A DNA stretch of 64,000 nt from Anopheles merus (taxonomy: Eukaryota > Arthropoda > Insecta > Diptera > Culicidae): contig NC_054082.1 of assembly GCF_017562075.2 (NCBI RefSeq), positions 39,769,942 to 39,833,941 on the forward strand, given 5' to 3'. The translations under genes and the position numbers were made by a program. Positions within the stretch are counted from its first letter, which is position 1. Each line of letters opens with the position of its first letter. This document shows, piece by piece, positions 48,201 to 60,900 of this stretch. The notes under the pieces are model-generated. The model was not told the origin of the DNA and ran no database searches. It saw only the letters and a list, made by a program, of their open reading frames with translations.

Positions 48201-49606
48201 ACAGTTCATGAAACATTCGAGAATCATATCCAAATTTCCAGCTAAATGATCTGAATATAATCCCAAATATTTTTTTGTTAATATTTTTTTAGTTTATAAG
48301 TACTATGGGAAACTCATTGTAACGAGTAAAATTGCGCGGAAATTTGGAGTTTGGTGTACTATTTTTTATTCTGAAAAAAAGAAAAAAATCGATAAAACAT
48401 GAGCAGTAGGATTTTATTTAAAATAGTATTTTGCATGACGAGGTTTTTGTACAGCAAGACAAATAATGAAAAACAATCATTGAAATGATATATAAACACT
48501 GCACTTTATGGTTCACTGAATCAAATCATTTATAATGTTGTACTCTGCAAACTAACTGCCACCTTCATAAAGTTACACCAAAAAGTAACCGACTCGATTT
48601 CGTTGAACTGTGTAGCAACTATCAATACGTCATTTGAGCTTTCTATTCAATAAATTGTTCTTCCTTGTAATAGGTCTTAAAATAATAAACAACAAATTGC
48701 ATCTGTAAATGAAAAGCCCTCGTTCCACATTTTAAATCCCTTTACATCCCTTTACCTTTACTCACGCCGTTGACATATATGATTTAATCAAAAGCCAATC
48801 AAAGTACTAAATTTTATTTAGCAAACGGTCGTGCCTACTTACAAGCAGAATACTAACCACCAGCCTATATAAAATACTAATTGATTTCTTAAGATTTTTT
48901 ATCATCGCTCCTACACAGCACAAAATCGGCTGCAGTCTGTTTCGATGTCCGCAAACAAAACAAAAAACGCTTGCCAACCAATCTGCCATCGTTCGGGTCG
49001 GGTGTCGTTGTACGATAAATTCACCGAATCCAATTAGGTCACAGTACTTTATGACAGTTTGCGAGATAAGTTTTCTCGCTCCCCCGCTGTTTCCTCGCTT
49101 TTGCGCTAAGACTTGTATCGCAGCACAGGGAAAACTGTTCCGGTCAGCTGTTTTCAGTTCACCGCAGCCCGCGTTTGTATCGGGCACGATCAAGCTTTAA
49201 AACCGCTCTCTGCCTGTTCAGCAGGAAAAGTTTAAACAGACACACATACATACACACATCTGCCATACAGCGTGTAGAGTGGCAGCAAGCTAGTTTAAGA
49301 TGCTGCACGTGCTACTGCACTACGCTGGTGTCTTAGCAACCCTATTTGCGCGAACAGTTAAAGTGAAAACAACACCCTCCCCGTTCACACCAACGCACAC
49401 GAAGTTTCAGATAGCTTCTGACATGGGCACATGGACACGTCGGGTCGGAAGCTACGCCACCGTATCATATTCTTTTTTGGAAATTTTTCCTCCCTCAAGC
49501 TCTGCCCAGAATGCTGGAAATGTTGAAGCTCCTAGTGTAGCCCGTTGGCGCCAAAACTATTGACGCGATGTGATGATGGCAATGATGGTGCGCGTGATCG
49601 CAAACC

Positions 49607-49634
49607 ATGATGATGATGATGATGATGATGATGG
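49607..49634. repeat. (ATG)n trinucleotide repeat
   Basis: About nine ATG/GAT units, continued by an imperfect GGTGAT/GGTGGT tract to about 49655. Confidence 0.9.
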
Positions 49635-52600
49635 TGCTGGTGATGGTGGTGGTAGCAGAGGTCGTGGGGCCAATGGTAACAATTCACTCGAGAAAGGAAG
49701 CACCAAAAGGCAGAGATAAAACTTAATAAATTACCTTCACACCCGGTGGCGGACAGCGACGAGCTTATATCCGGAAAGCCCGAACGATTCCGCGCGAAAG
49801 CACGGAGCAGCATCTAGCAGCTGTGACACCGTGACAGGGCGGTGGAAACGGATCTAAAATTTACTCAAAAAAAAAAAGGCAAACTATTGCCGATAGAATG
49901 AAACATAAAGAAACAACCTGAACGGTGCCTCTCGTCCCAAGATCAAACCTTTGGAAGGTACGAGCGAACCGGGTTTGAGCTTGGCAAACGGGCTGCAAAA
50001 ATGGAAAAAAGAGAAAATAAAAATGTTGAATGATATTCGCTTTGGATTCATTTTGCCTCACTCACCCTATTGATTTCAGCGCCAGCGGGAACGAACGTTT
50101 GGGAGTTTCACTTTTGGGGCACATTTCTCTAGTACGAACATTGCAATACCCTCCGTTCCACATCCGTTAGAAGTGGGGGGGGGGAGTACACGATGAAACC
50201 AAACTCTCCACATCCCGATAGTGCCCGATAGCGACAGTTCCGTTTGGTTTTGGTAGGGCTGACGGTTGCGATTGATATGCGAAATTCCTCGACAAGAAAA
50301 GATGATCCAGGATGATTCCCATTTTGCTTAGAGCTTTTCTACACCATATAGAAAACACAGTGAATCTCCCTCTCCACACACTCGCATCTACACTCATCTA
50401 CACTCCGGAGCATGAGAAAACATTTCAATGCACACCGTACGTGGCTCGACATGATTGATGAAGTGAGGATTTGGCACTATTATGAAAAATTTCTGCTACG
50501 AAACGTGCCAATACGCTGCGAGGTGTTATGATGTGCGCACTAGTAAGGATGCAGTTTTAGTTTTTTTCCGACAAATATTCGGATGGAAATGGGTTAAAAA
50601 GCATCCATCCTCGTTCAGTGTGAATTATTGATTGTATACAGATAGTTTATAGATTAAATAGTACACCTGTATGTACTCAAGGTATTTTTACTTAATACTT
50701 CAAACGTCAAATTTCCTATATGACTCCTGAAAATTAATTAATTTTACTATAAAGCCTACAAAACAATTCTCCTCTCAAATGGAATTTTCTAGGCGGCGAA
50801 CAGATCCTTGAAAAAATGACCTATCAACAACGTTTTTTAAATCTTTTTATTCCCGAACCCAATACGAAAGGACAAAATCGGCCCCACAAATCCCATTCAT
50901 CAATTTGTCTCTATTAATTTTTGATTACACTACATCCGCTTCCCACACAACCAGGCGCGCGACGGATAAATTTATGCTGATGGCCGCAGACTCCTGTTTG
51001 GAACAAAAGCGGAAAAAATAAAGAGAAAATGAGAGAGAGAGCAAAAAAGGCATATTGCTGATATCAAATGAGCCAAGCAAAGGGCACGATCGGTGAAAAA
51101 TTTCACATCCTTCCGGTAGCTTTCATAACGTTCCGGCCGACGCACGTCAAATGGTGTGATGGCGTTGAGGCTGAGTGGCTCACAACGATCGAACAAAACA
51201 GCCACACACACATGAAGGGGACAAATCGCACGTACGTGAGGGGAAAACATTTCGAAAACAAACCCTTGCTGCTTGCTCTGCCCCCGACCGGTCGCTTTTG
51301 GCATTTTTGCGAGAAGCTATTAAGGTTCCACGAAACCAATCACCTTCGATTGTTTGTTTGCAATGAAAGCTCAAATTTGAACCGATTCAACTAAAATGCA
51401 TCGTAATTATACTGTAGGGAGCAAATTGGCTGGATTAGCCGAATTCAAACAAGCGAACAGCAGCAATGCACAGCAGCACAGGTTTGCTTTATCGCAACAC
51501 GAATATGCAGTGAAATTAATTAAATTAATCCCACATGCATTGCTCCCCGGTGCGGCCCGGTGCGTTGGAAACTCGTTGGTTAAATGATGGATTGTATTAT
51601 CGGTTAACGTCAGCATGGTTTAGTACCACAGCTCGACAACAGTGTCATCTTACCAAGAACGAACGTTTAATTATAGTAATTAATTAGTACGAAGCGAAAA
51701 TCAATACACTGTAGGGACGGTGGAGTTTAATTCCTAACAGTATTACGATACATTTTAATACTCGATTGCTTTATCATGACGATTTTTTTAAGGTAAATTA
51801 AAGCAACAGTGATATTATTCAGGCTTTATTCAACCGCTTTTCTCAGAACTGATACGTTATACAGCCACAGGCGTAGGTAATGACGTGCATCTTCTGCTTC
51901 TGACGGATGCTCCCAGGCTTCTCTGCCTATCTAATATTGCTATTTTTACTTTACAACTCTGTATCATTACCGTTCTTTTCTGTGTAATTACAATTGGCAG
52001 AAACATACGCATCGCACCATCCCCTCAGTTCGGTGATGTCGTTTGCAGTGTAGCTCTGGCACGCAATAGGAACTCATCTTCAGCGGCACACGTGTAGCGA
52101 TGTGTGTTTGGTTACGTGCTGCGGTTATCCGATTCCCCAATCTAATCTGCAAGCGTACCCTAAACCTGACAAAATCGACATTAGCCGGGGCTGGTTGGTT
52201 TTGGGCGTTTCCATTGCTTCGCAGCTCCCCTGCACCTGTCACATGCTGGCAGGAACATTCCCCAGGGATCTGTCAATAATTGGTCCACCCGGGGCGAGAT
52301 GCGCAACGTGGTAGGGCCCAAAATTTGTCAACTTGTGCAAAGAAAAAACCCAAAACACAATCCATTGGAAGAAGGGGTGGAATTAAAAACGAAAATCTCT
52401 CTCTCTCACACACACACAGACCGAGACAATCTAACGAAATGGTGTTACACATTTCCCAGTGCAATTGGTTTTTTTCCATTCTTTTATTTCACATTTCTCG
52501 TTTCTTGGCTGCTTACGGTTACACGGTTCAAAGCAGACGCCATCGCGTGTACCACTGCCAGGGGAAGAGGTTGAGATGTCTTCCGACAGTGTCAAAAAGT

Positions 52601-53224
52601 TTTAATTACTTTTTTCCACTCCCTCCTCCCTTGCCATCCTTCTGTTTTCGATTATTGACTGAATCCTTCCCGCGGCGACATCGAACAAAGGTGGATGTGG
52701 GGGGCTACATGCCGGTGGGACGGTCGGGCCAAAATTCACCCGCCAACCATATTTACCTTGGTGGATGATGTTGCAAATCGTCAACTAACTTTTTCATCCG
52801 CTTAGTCCCACTGAGTGGCGTACGTAAGCGAAGCAATTGTTAAATATTAATAAAAAGTTGCGTCTTTCTGTCAATACCCGGGAAGGATTTGTAGCGTGAG
52901 ATTGTACTACGCAAAAGCTGGATTTGCTGGATGGCGGTTTTGCGGTAAAGTATCGGCATATGGCCAAGTTGGCATTATATATTACACGATCGATCGGGTG
53001 CTACAGCGTTAAAAGATTGGCAAGCCGTCAATAATTAATTCCGTTTGTCTGGCGGTTGACGATGTTCTTCGAATTTAACGCTGCGCAAAAGTAATTACAA
53101 TACTTACGCTTATTAATTAGCTTCTTTACAAAGTAAGCTCCTCGTCTTGTTTTACAAAGTGAACGACATTCTACAATAATTAAAAAAAATAATTGTAGCA
53201 GAATTCTAATCCTTTCTTTATTTT

Positions 53225-53422
53225 TCAACACAAGCGCCGTTTGGATCGACGATTTAAAGCCGTGGTATGAGCTTTTTTATCCCCGCGGCGTACTATTCTT
53301 CCAGAGCAACGCGTGGAAACTAGTTCTTCGGTTATTTCTTCGTCGAACTTAAAGTGTATCCCTCCTGGGTCCTTTTTAAACGCAAAAAAGCTAATAATCT
53401 TGGGGTGGAAATTAACGTTCAC
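53225..53422 (-). pseudogene. Possible 3' coding fragment, unrecognised
   Basis: A 65-codon minus-strand frame in an AT-rich neighbourhood has balanced, charge-rich composition. It includes FKKDPGGIHFKFDEEITEEL and ends in a basic tail before a TGA at 53225-53227. An AATAAA (53217-53222 on the minus strand) follows three bases after the stop. A pyrimidine-rich AG (ttccaccccaag) inside the 5' part could be a splice acceptor. I recognise no family. It may be a terminal exon, a decayed gene fragment, or chance. Confidence 0.2.
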
Positions 53423-55484
53423 GTTATAATATGATATTCCAATTTAGAATCGTAAGATTTTGTTAACAATGCGTCAGTATGAAGGGAAGCCCATTGCATG
53501 AGTCTCGTTGACGTCGGTTCGGCACGATGCAATAGGGGAAGTTCCTTCGAAATGCCATAAACCATATAACCGACCATACCATACTTCACATGTGGCAGAT
53601 AAACTTGCTTCTATTTCATTAATTTTATTTCCCAAAAACGATTAGATGCAGTATCATATATTTTAATTAAACTAATGATATAAGTAACATTAATTTAAAA
53701 TTATTTAAGTAATGGTGCAGTACCATAACAAAAGCATGGTTTATTGAATAGAAGTTTCGGCTGTTGCCTTTTGATTCCTCATAATTGGCAGAAATAAAGA
53801 AAAATTTGGAAGATCCGAATATTTTAACGCTTAGTTTACTATATATTGTTAATTATTTGGTAAACAGTAAGCAGTGCCCAATTTCACATTTTAAATCACA
53901 TTTATATCGTTATAGCGTTCCTTAAACCAAAATTTATCTTTTAATCAAGATTAATTTACGTTAACCAAACACAATGCAAAGGCAAAGATACACAACACTG
54001 GAAAGTATTCTCACGTGTTTAAGTTGGTGGTAATTAAGCATTCATTTGCCCGTTCTGTTAAAAACTCAGCCCCGCCGCCAGCATCTAAGCGAAAGGGAAA
54101 CTAAAACATTCATCTTTCACTCTTTGCTCACCAGCATCTGATCTGCTGGTGGTGCATCGTGGGGCTCAGTACAGCACACCGCGACCGACAGACTGATGAT
54201 AAGTTGGGATCATTTGAAATTTATCGCACCCAAAAATTGAAAGAAAATCTCAATGCGCTACCGACACTTTTTACCTTCCCCGTTGCCAGTCGAGAAAATC
54301 GTACCGCCAAACAAAAGACCCTCAGCGCATCAAAGATCAGCCAGCGGACGGGTGAACACGATGGGAAAAGTTTTCGGCAAGATTGTTTGTCAACTGCCTG
54401 CATGTTGGTCCTCAAACCGATTTTAAATTAGACCTGTGTCCGCCTACCCCCGGCTCTCTGTTCACTAATTTATTCCTGTGCAAAAACGAACGGCAACGTA
54501 AAACAATTGCAAACTACCGGCTGCCCGTGCCTGGAGAGGAATTACAAACAATAAGTGTGACAAGTGAAAATGGGAGTCGGCAATGAGCGTGGCACGGGTA
54601 TGGGGCGCAAGGTTTGCTGAAATTGTTACTTCTTGCGCAAGGTTGCTTCCGGTTTGTGTAACCTTTCTTCATTCGTGGGACAGAATGTGGGAAGGCAACG
54701 CGATGCCGACTGCCACAAAATTCATGACTCACACAATTTTAAAGCATTGACAGCAATGGTTTTGGGTAAAGAGCAGAAAAACAATGAGTTGTAAATGATT
54801 AACCAGCAGCGAGAAAAAAAGTACACAAACACCCAACACTCCATCCCTTCTTTTTCGCCATCCAGCAAAAGGAAAACCTCCAAACGGTACGAAAACATTA
54901 GGACAACTTTTAATGAGTTTCGCTGGAACGGAACCCAACGAGAGATAGGGAAAGAAGTAGATAGAAAAAAAAAACAGAGCACGGGAGAGAGAGGGAGAAA
55001 GAGACGGAGCTTCATTCGTCCTTATATTTTCGCGGTTAAGGGACGTCATTGTAAAAAGAACAATTGATTTCTTTCTTTTTTTGCGGTAAGCGGTCCTTTT
55101 GCCCTTAATCCACCCCGCAACGGTGACAGGCGCGTGACACATCTCCGTGAGTAATGATCGACCGTTTGGAAAGGACCATTTGCTAAGGAGAGCGCAATCT
55201 ATTTGCAACAGCAAAATGAGGTTGCGCTACAGCCACCGGCCACCTTGTGACCTTAAAATTGACACAGCGAACAAAAAAATAAGGGAAGTTTCCGTTCTTC
55301 ATCGGTTTCGGGAAAGTTAATTGCGCGGGTTGTCCCAGTTTTTCCGTGTCTATGTTTGAGGAATCACGTTGGCACTTGACACTGAGATGCTGCACAAAAA
55401 TAACGGTACAACAGGACACAGAGGCTACGTTTTGTTGGCGTTTCGGTGGTGCTGTTGTAGTGACATAGAGCAGACCAAATACAC

Positions 55485-55763
55485 CTATTTTAAGGAGAGG
55501 GGGTTGCTTATGACTGTGTCGCGATGATGATCATAAATCTTGTATACTCGAAAAGTTCGTTTCTTGGAAATAAAACCGACCCGTGGCACCGTGTTTCGAC
55601 GCCGCGAGAATACACAATCCATCCCACCAACGGAATGGCCACCGGAAAACATAAAACAAACACGATTGCGATTAGATACCGGTGACAGGCGGGAAAGGAC
55701 GATAAATTCAAACGCTCCGTTTGACTGCGCATTGTCACAGCGCGCGCTCGTGGCCTGAGCCAT
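55485..55763 (-). CDS. Two overlapping small ORFs of doubtful status
   Basis: On the minus strand an ATG at 55763 in a strong context (aaaacaATGG) opens 92 codons to a stop at 55485. A second ATG at 55732 in another frame opens 74 codons to 55508 and contains one clear hydrophobic segment (YLIAIVFVLCFPVAIPLVGW), like a membrane anchor. Neither has a recognised domain. The tract is GC-richer than its surroundings and could be a leader exon. One of the frames may be real, but probably not both. Confidence 0.15.
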   Translation of the reverse strand: MAQATSARCDNAQSNGAFEFIVLSRLSPVSNRNRVCFMFSGGHSVGGMDCVFSRRRNTVPRVGFISKKRTFRVYKIYDHHRDTVISNPLSLK

Positions 55764-57459
55764 TGTTTTAAGCTCGCTTTACCACTCGAAACACAGTTTC
55801 GGGTGTTTGTGTGGTGGAGGAAACACCCATGCCCGGTGGGCCGTGCCGCAACGCAAGCGTTCCGATAGTTGATCCGCTCACTGTCAGGCGTCAAGCGAAG
55901 CCGCCGGTTCGATTCGGCTCCCAAGCAAAACGGTGGGTAAAGTTTCCTCCGTGCGATACACATTTAACTAATACTTTTTCCCCCATTTCACATCCAATTC
56001 CGGCAGGGGTGGTGGTAGAAGGTAAGAAAGCTTGCTACAAATAGAGTGAAAACAAGATTTATGAGCTCCCCTCAAGTTGAAAGGCCCATTTAGACGTTTT
56101 GGGCGATCCCCGTCGCAATGTCCACCCGGTCCGCACTGGTCCGCCCCAGTGGCATTTCGGCTACAGGCGTGTCCTGGACCCTTAAAACGGATGTCAAAAG
56201 GATCAGGACGAAAACAAAACGACGTGTTTGTGTGAAGCGCCAGTTAAAGTATTTCCGATTCACTACACGACATCTACGCACACACACACACATCCAATAC
56301 GTTCGCCAAAAATAAAGAATGATCTGGGTCTATCGGTAAAGCCAGGCCACTTGTGCCATCCGCTTGTCACCTCAACCGGTGGCACATTGACTGGAGGCAA
56401 TCGGGCGGAAGCAGACATTCCCACCATAAGGAGAAGCTTAACAAAACACGAGTTCTTCCGTGTTAAAATCGTACACAACACTTTGATTCTGACGTTCTTC
56501 TCGCGGAAACAGATACACAGACACAAACGGGTGAAAAGCAGAGACAAACGAGGGGGACAGATCGTTTGACTAATCTTTTTATTGCTCGTTTTGAATCTTG
56601 AATCTTGTTTCTAGGGCAGCGCCCACGTGAAACGTGAGCAGGACATGCCTGGACATAATGCAGGGTAATTTACGCTTATTTTTCTCACAACTAGGTGTAG
56701 CTATGGCTTAAGTGTTTGATGGAGGGTTTTTTTTTTTTTGGGGGGCTAGGAAACTGGTATTGCTGCAATTACGGCACAGCTCGCGTTTCAGTTTGGGTGA
56801 GTGATTAAATTGTCTTCAAATGCCAAGGCATGGAGTGATCCATCATGGCATTCGTTTTGGTTTTTGAGGAGGATGGTATGATGCTTAGTTAAGTTGTGCT
56901 TTTTTTTATTATCTAACTTTCATTGTTTTTACTTCTTAGTTCTTCTTCCATATATCCTTCAATAGTGTGTTTTGTTGATGCGATGCTTTAATGTTAATCT
57001 CTTTTTGTCACTAGTGCTACACTAATAGCTTTCTGAACTGCGTTACCTCTCTAAGTGATTAATGTTATGTCTTTTTTTTATGCTGCAGTCGAATTAGCGA
57101 ACGATTATCGTTCCTTTTGTAAAATAATTCAAACGCACTGATACTTGATGAGATTGATTCTGTTGAATTCATTAATCTTCTTTCTCAGAGTTACGCCTGA
57201 CGAGGCTCAGGGATAAACTGGAACAGCTACAAAGCTATACTGGCTACGGCATAAATGAATTGGATTTTTTGCCTATCAATTTATTACTTAGCACAGCTTA
57301 AAACAATTATTTTTTTTGAATTCCGAATGAAGCTTAAAACAAGTGCAATGATAGGAAAAAATATCTGTTTTTCATTCACTAGGAACGGCCTTGCCGCATT
57401 TCGTTAAATAAATTAAGATTGAAAGTAAACAATTTTGTATAGGATTATTTCGTACAGAA

Positions 57460-58485
57460 ACTCGGTTTTATACCGTTATGATTCAAATAACGGACAGCTT
57501 CAAATTCCGAACCATCAGCATGTTTTTTTTTATTGAAATTCTTCAGTCCCTGGCCATACCGATTTTTAATTTAAATTATTTCAAAATGTATCTGACTCCT
57601 TAGTAGGCCCTGATGCCACAGTAAATACATAATTCCTGAGGGTCAGTTCACCACCAGAGGCATTCTTAGCAATTCAAACCAACGCCAGTGTTATTCAACC
57701 AACGCCAGTGTTATTACGATAATTCCTATTAATCGCATCTAGGTGCATTGAAATTGTAGGGATTCAGATGGGATCGGAATCAAGCTAATCGAAATCGATC
57801 TAAATTTCAGCTTATCTAGAGCTAAGATAGATGTAACTAAAGTTACGTTAGGAAGTAAGAAAGAATAAACTGTCTCTTTGATCGACAAACCACCGAGTAG
57901 TACGGTTGACTGTGTGAAGCTCCCATAAAATACATCGGAATCTATTCTGGAAGTAGTCATCAACGTGATAACAACAGTGTCTTTTCATGTTATGCTTTGA
58001 ATTTCATTAAATCACATGTTTAATTCTGTTCGAAATTCGAAGGAAGATTTTTTTTTTATCAATTCCGGACAACCGAAGTAAATTGTGATTTAATTATATA
58101 AAAATATGTGTTTAGACAGTGATAATAACAAGAAAACAACGATATTTGATGATGTATGTGACAAATGCATTGATGGCCGTAGGATAAAGACCGTCAATTC
58201 GCGTAGCAGTTCTTCGGCTCTATTCATCTACGAGTACAAGAGAAAAACGGCACCGAAACCCCGTTGCATTTAAGGCCGTCGTTCTGTCGGTCTAGGAGGA
58301 CTCCTTCACTCAGAATTGAGTGTTTGAAACTTAAAATAAGTTAAAAACTAAAAAGTTATAGAGCGAATTGGAAGAGTATGGACCAAATTTTGAGGCTGTC
58401 CACAATTTGAATCAAAACATCCGTAATTTGAAGCATGAGCTCGAAACTGTCCGTAATATGAATCAAAATTTCGTTGCAGTGTTAT
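57460..58485. mobile_element. Inverted-repeat element, GGACAG family, copy 2
   Basis: GATTCAAATAACGGACAG at 57480-57497 faces CTGTCCGTAATATGAATC at 58447-58464, its near-exact inverse. The right end also has a second tandem-like copy (CTGTCCACAATTTGAATCA at about 58398) that matches the element at 42.26 kb. The roughly 1-kb interior has no coding frame. Terminal bases are not defined. Confidence 0.55.
57677..57715. repeat. Two-copy 20-bp tandem duplication
   Basis: AACCAACGCCAGTGTTATT occurs twice in direct tandem with a 20-bp period, identical in both copies, inside the element above. Confidence 0.9.
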
Positions 58486-58989
58486 GATATATTGCAATGT
58501 TTAGAGTAAATCTATTTAAAATCTTTATTTTTTTCTCAAGTTAAGAAGGTTTGCTTTAGTTAAGGGAGCCTTATAGAGGTGGGACCAATTAAAATTTAAT
58601 TAGTTAGAAAATATCAATGCCAAAAATGCCTTCAGTGTCCTTAATTCCTAGCAATACGGTAATCTAAGGGAGTGATAGCCATCATGATCACATGAATTTT
58701 CATCACAGGAGAAAAAAAAGCGCGAAACTTGTACACGGCAAAGCAAAAATTCTACATTGCCTAATTGCAGGCGCATAACAAAATTCGTAAAAGTTCAAAT
58801 CTTGGAACGTAGGCAGTCGATTTCCATTACCATTTTAATTAGTAACATAGATAACCAATGTAATTGTTTTCAGCTACTAAAAACCAATATTTTGTTTTGT
58901 TTTTTTTTTTCTTTTTGCTATTAAGGTGTTTTTTTTTTCTTCATTTTATTAGAATACTATTTATAAATGGCTACAGCCACAAGAAATCA
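58486..58989. other. Non-coding AT-rich stretch
   Basis: No gene or recognised repeat; T-runs lie near 58901-58941. Confidence 0.6.
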
Positions 58990-59160
58990 TATGGGTTATT
59001 GATCGGTCAAGACCTGCTTAAACCTCTAATGGCCTACCTATCTATGATTGATTGGTGTACATATGGCAAGATAACCAGTGCTACGTACGACGATGGGAAG
59101 GTTCTTCTGGCACGAGATTTGCACCCATTATAGGCATACGAGTACATCACCGAACCAGCT
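58990..59160 (-). mobile_element. Diverged SINE200-like copy
   Basis: ATCGGTCAAGACCTGCTTAA, GGCAAGATAACCAGTGCTAC and a degraded B-box region (ATTTGCACCC) follow the same order as in the 36.9-kb copy. The sequence is much decayed. Confidence 0.5.
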
Positions 59161-59220
59161 CCCATACACTGCTAAACATTACTGTTTTTAAGCGTTTTTT
59201 ATGAACTGTTTGGGTAGTAA

Positions 59221-59292
59221 TTTCTTCTTCTTCTTATTTGGGGGCTTGCCGCTCAGTGACTTACTGATTGCACATAGCAGGATAGTCAGTCG
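59221..59292 (-). mobile_element. SINE200-like 3' fragment
   Basis: The (AAG)n tail (TTCTTCTTCTTCTT on the plus strand) is followed by GGGGGCTTGCCGCTCAGTGA and CATAGCAGGATAGTCAGTC, the 3' half of the SINE; the tRNA half is missing. It lies about 60 bp beyond the polyadenylation signal of the first sorbitol dehydrogenase gene. Confidence 0.65.
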
Positions 59293-59349
59293 GAAATAAA
59301 ATGTATCTTTACTATCCTTATATTGTTAACATATTTTAACATTTTTTCA

Positions 59350-59355
59350 TTTATT
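59350..59355 (-). terminator. Polyadenylation signal of sorbitol dehydrogenase gene A
   Basis: AATAAA on the minus strand, 21 nt past the stop codon, in a TTATTATTATCAC context. The 3'UTR would be very short. Confidence 0.6.
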
Positions 59356-59376
59356 ATTATCACAAAACATTTCCGT

Positions 59377-60543
59377 TTAGTTCGTAAATTTGCCATGGTT
59401 GTTGGTGTCCCGTGGCACAAGGTGAATCATAATCTTAATACCTTCGCCTTGCGATGCTACCCGGAAAGCCTCGTGCACGTCCTGCAGATCGAAGTGGTGC
59501 GATACTAGCGGCTTCACGTCAACATACCCACTCGCTACGATTTCCAATGCGGCAGGATAACTGTTAAAATGAAATGCAAATTACAATTAAACATTCGCCA
59601 TCGCACCTCCCCCAAACACGCCGATCAAAACTCACTCATGATTGTAACGCATCGCAGCGGTGATTTCGATTTCCCGCGAAATTGCATCCACCATCGGCAG
59701 CTGAGCGTCCTTATTGCCTAGCCCCACCAAACAGATGCGGCCCGCATTTCTGGTCGCCTTGATCGCCACTCGCATGCCGGGCTGCGAGCCGGTACACTCG
59801 AGCACCCGATCGGCTGGCCCGCCCAAGATCTCGTGTATCCGCTTCACCAGGTCCTCCTCGGTGTCCTCCTTCCGGATACCGATCACGCCCGTAACACCAA
59901 GCTTCTTGGCGACCTCTAACCGATGCTGGGCATGCTCCAGGTCAAGAATGACCGTGCGCGTCGCACCCATCGCCTTGGCAGCGATCAAGCACACCAGCCC
60001 GATCGGTCCGGCACCGAAGATGATCACGCGCTGCCCTAGACGAATGTCCGCCCGCCGTCCCGCATACACGGCAACGGCCAACGGTTCCAGCAGTGCGCCC
60101 TCCTCCATCGTCACATGATCCGGCAGCTTGAAGCAACAGTCCGCGTACTGCGCATAGTAGTTCGAGCAGTTGCCATCGTGCTTCTGCGTCGTACAATGCT
60201 TCCCATCCAAACAGATGTTATACTTGCCCACCTTGCATAGATCACACGTACGGCAGCCGGCCGCCGGCTCGATCGCGACCCGATCGCCCACCTTTAGGTG
60301 CGTCACGGCACTTCCCACCTTGCGCACTACACCGGCCGACTCGTGGCCGAGCACGATCGGTTTGACGAGCCGCTGCGCACCGAAACCACCATCCTTCAGG
60401 AAATGGATGTCCGTCCCACAAATGCCACAGGTATCAACCTCCACCACGACCTCGTTGAACGCCGGCTCCGGTATGGGACGCTCGTCCAGCCGCAGATCGT
60501 TGGGACCGTACACGGTTGCGGCAAGATTTTTGTTCGGTGCCAT
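59377..60543 (-). CDS. Sorbitol dehydrogenase A (zinc-type polyol dehydrogenase)
   Basis: Exons 60543-59636 and 59560-59377 flank a 75-nt intron (gtgagt donor, tttaacag acceptor, phase 2, inside RYNH-D-YPAA) and give 363 aa. Expected reaction: sorbitol + NAD+ to fructose + NADH in the cytosol. Visible zinc-site residues are C42 (CGICGTD), H67-E68 (GHE) and E153 (LLEP). C97, C100, C103 and C111 form the four-cysteine lobe that holds a structural zinc in many family members but not in human SORD. The Rossmann motif GAGPIG is at 177-182, and D201 at the end of the next strand favours NAD over NADP. The start is the ATG in context acgATGG; an upstream in-frame extension has another ATG but lies beyond the predicted transcription start. 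It is closely similar to gene B, 358 bp upstream on the same strand. Confidence 0.95.
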
Positions 60544-60570
60544 CGTAGCGGACTCTCTTGGCGTAAATGA

Positions 60571-60607
60571 ACTGGCGCGTGGCCGCGTAGCACACCGGCT
60601 TATATAG
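60571..60607 (-). promoter_or_regulatory. TATA box and initiator of gene A
   Basis: On the minus strand TATATAAG starts at 60606, and a CCAGTT initiator-like site has its A at 60573, 33 bp downstream. The ATG follows 30 bp later. Both spacings fit a focused insect promoter. Confidence 0.65.
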
Positions 60608-60845
60608 ACGTACGTACGGGTGTTACGCATAAGCATGTTTGCGTACCACGACCGTGCGCTTGACGTTGATAGGCTCGTAATCTAACGCGATCAAACGATG
60701 CGATAAAGCGCAGCACCAATACCCACAGCGATGCTGGTGCGCTATCAGCGCGAAGCAAAGCAGTTTGGTGAGATCAATTAGAAGGTGTCATCACGATAAT
60801 GGTTTATATATATTTAGTTTAAAAGAAGATTTCAACCCCCATGTT
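60608..60845. promoter_or_regulatory. Intergenic region between genes A and B with four GATA motifs
   Basis: GATA cores occur at 60668-60671, 60702-60705, 60743-60746 (as TATC) and 60795-60798, all within 350 bp upstream of gene A's ATG. GATA factors drive many insect midgut and fat-body genes, so a metabolic-tissue enhancer is possible. The motif is short and chance occurrences are common. Confidence 0.3.
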
Positions 60846-60851
60846 TTTATT
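60846..60851 (-). terminator. Polyadenylation signal of sorbitol dehydrogenase gene B
   Basis: AATAAA on the minus strand (TTTATT on plus), 49 nt past the gene B stop codon. Confidence 0.6.
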
Positions 60852-60900
60852 AAAACCATCTAAGACCGCTTAAATGTATTGTCCACAATCGCATCTCTTC

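Larger units (their letters stand above)
47627..57459. other. Long non-coding stretch
   Basis: Apart from the low-confidence fragments listed separately I see no gene. It is AT-rich at 47.6-48.9, 50.5-50.9, 52.9-54.1 and 56.6-57.5 kb, with GC-richer leader-like tracts at 48.9-50.4, 51.0-52.8 and 54.1-56.6 kb. A run of 13-14 Ts followed by Gs lies near 56727-56745. Confidence 0.5.
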
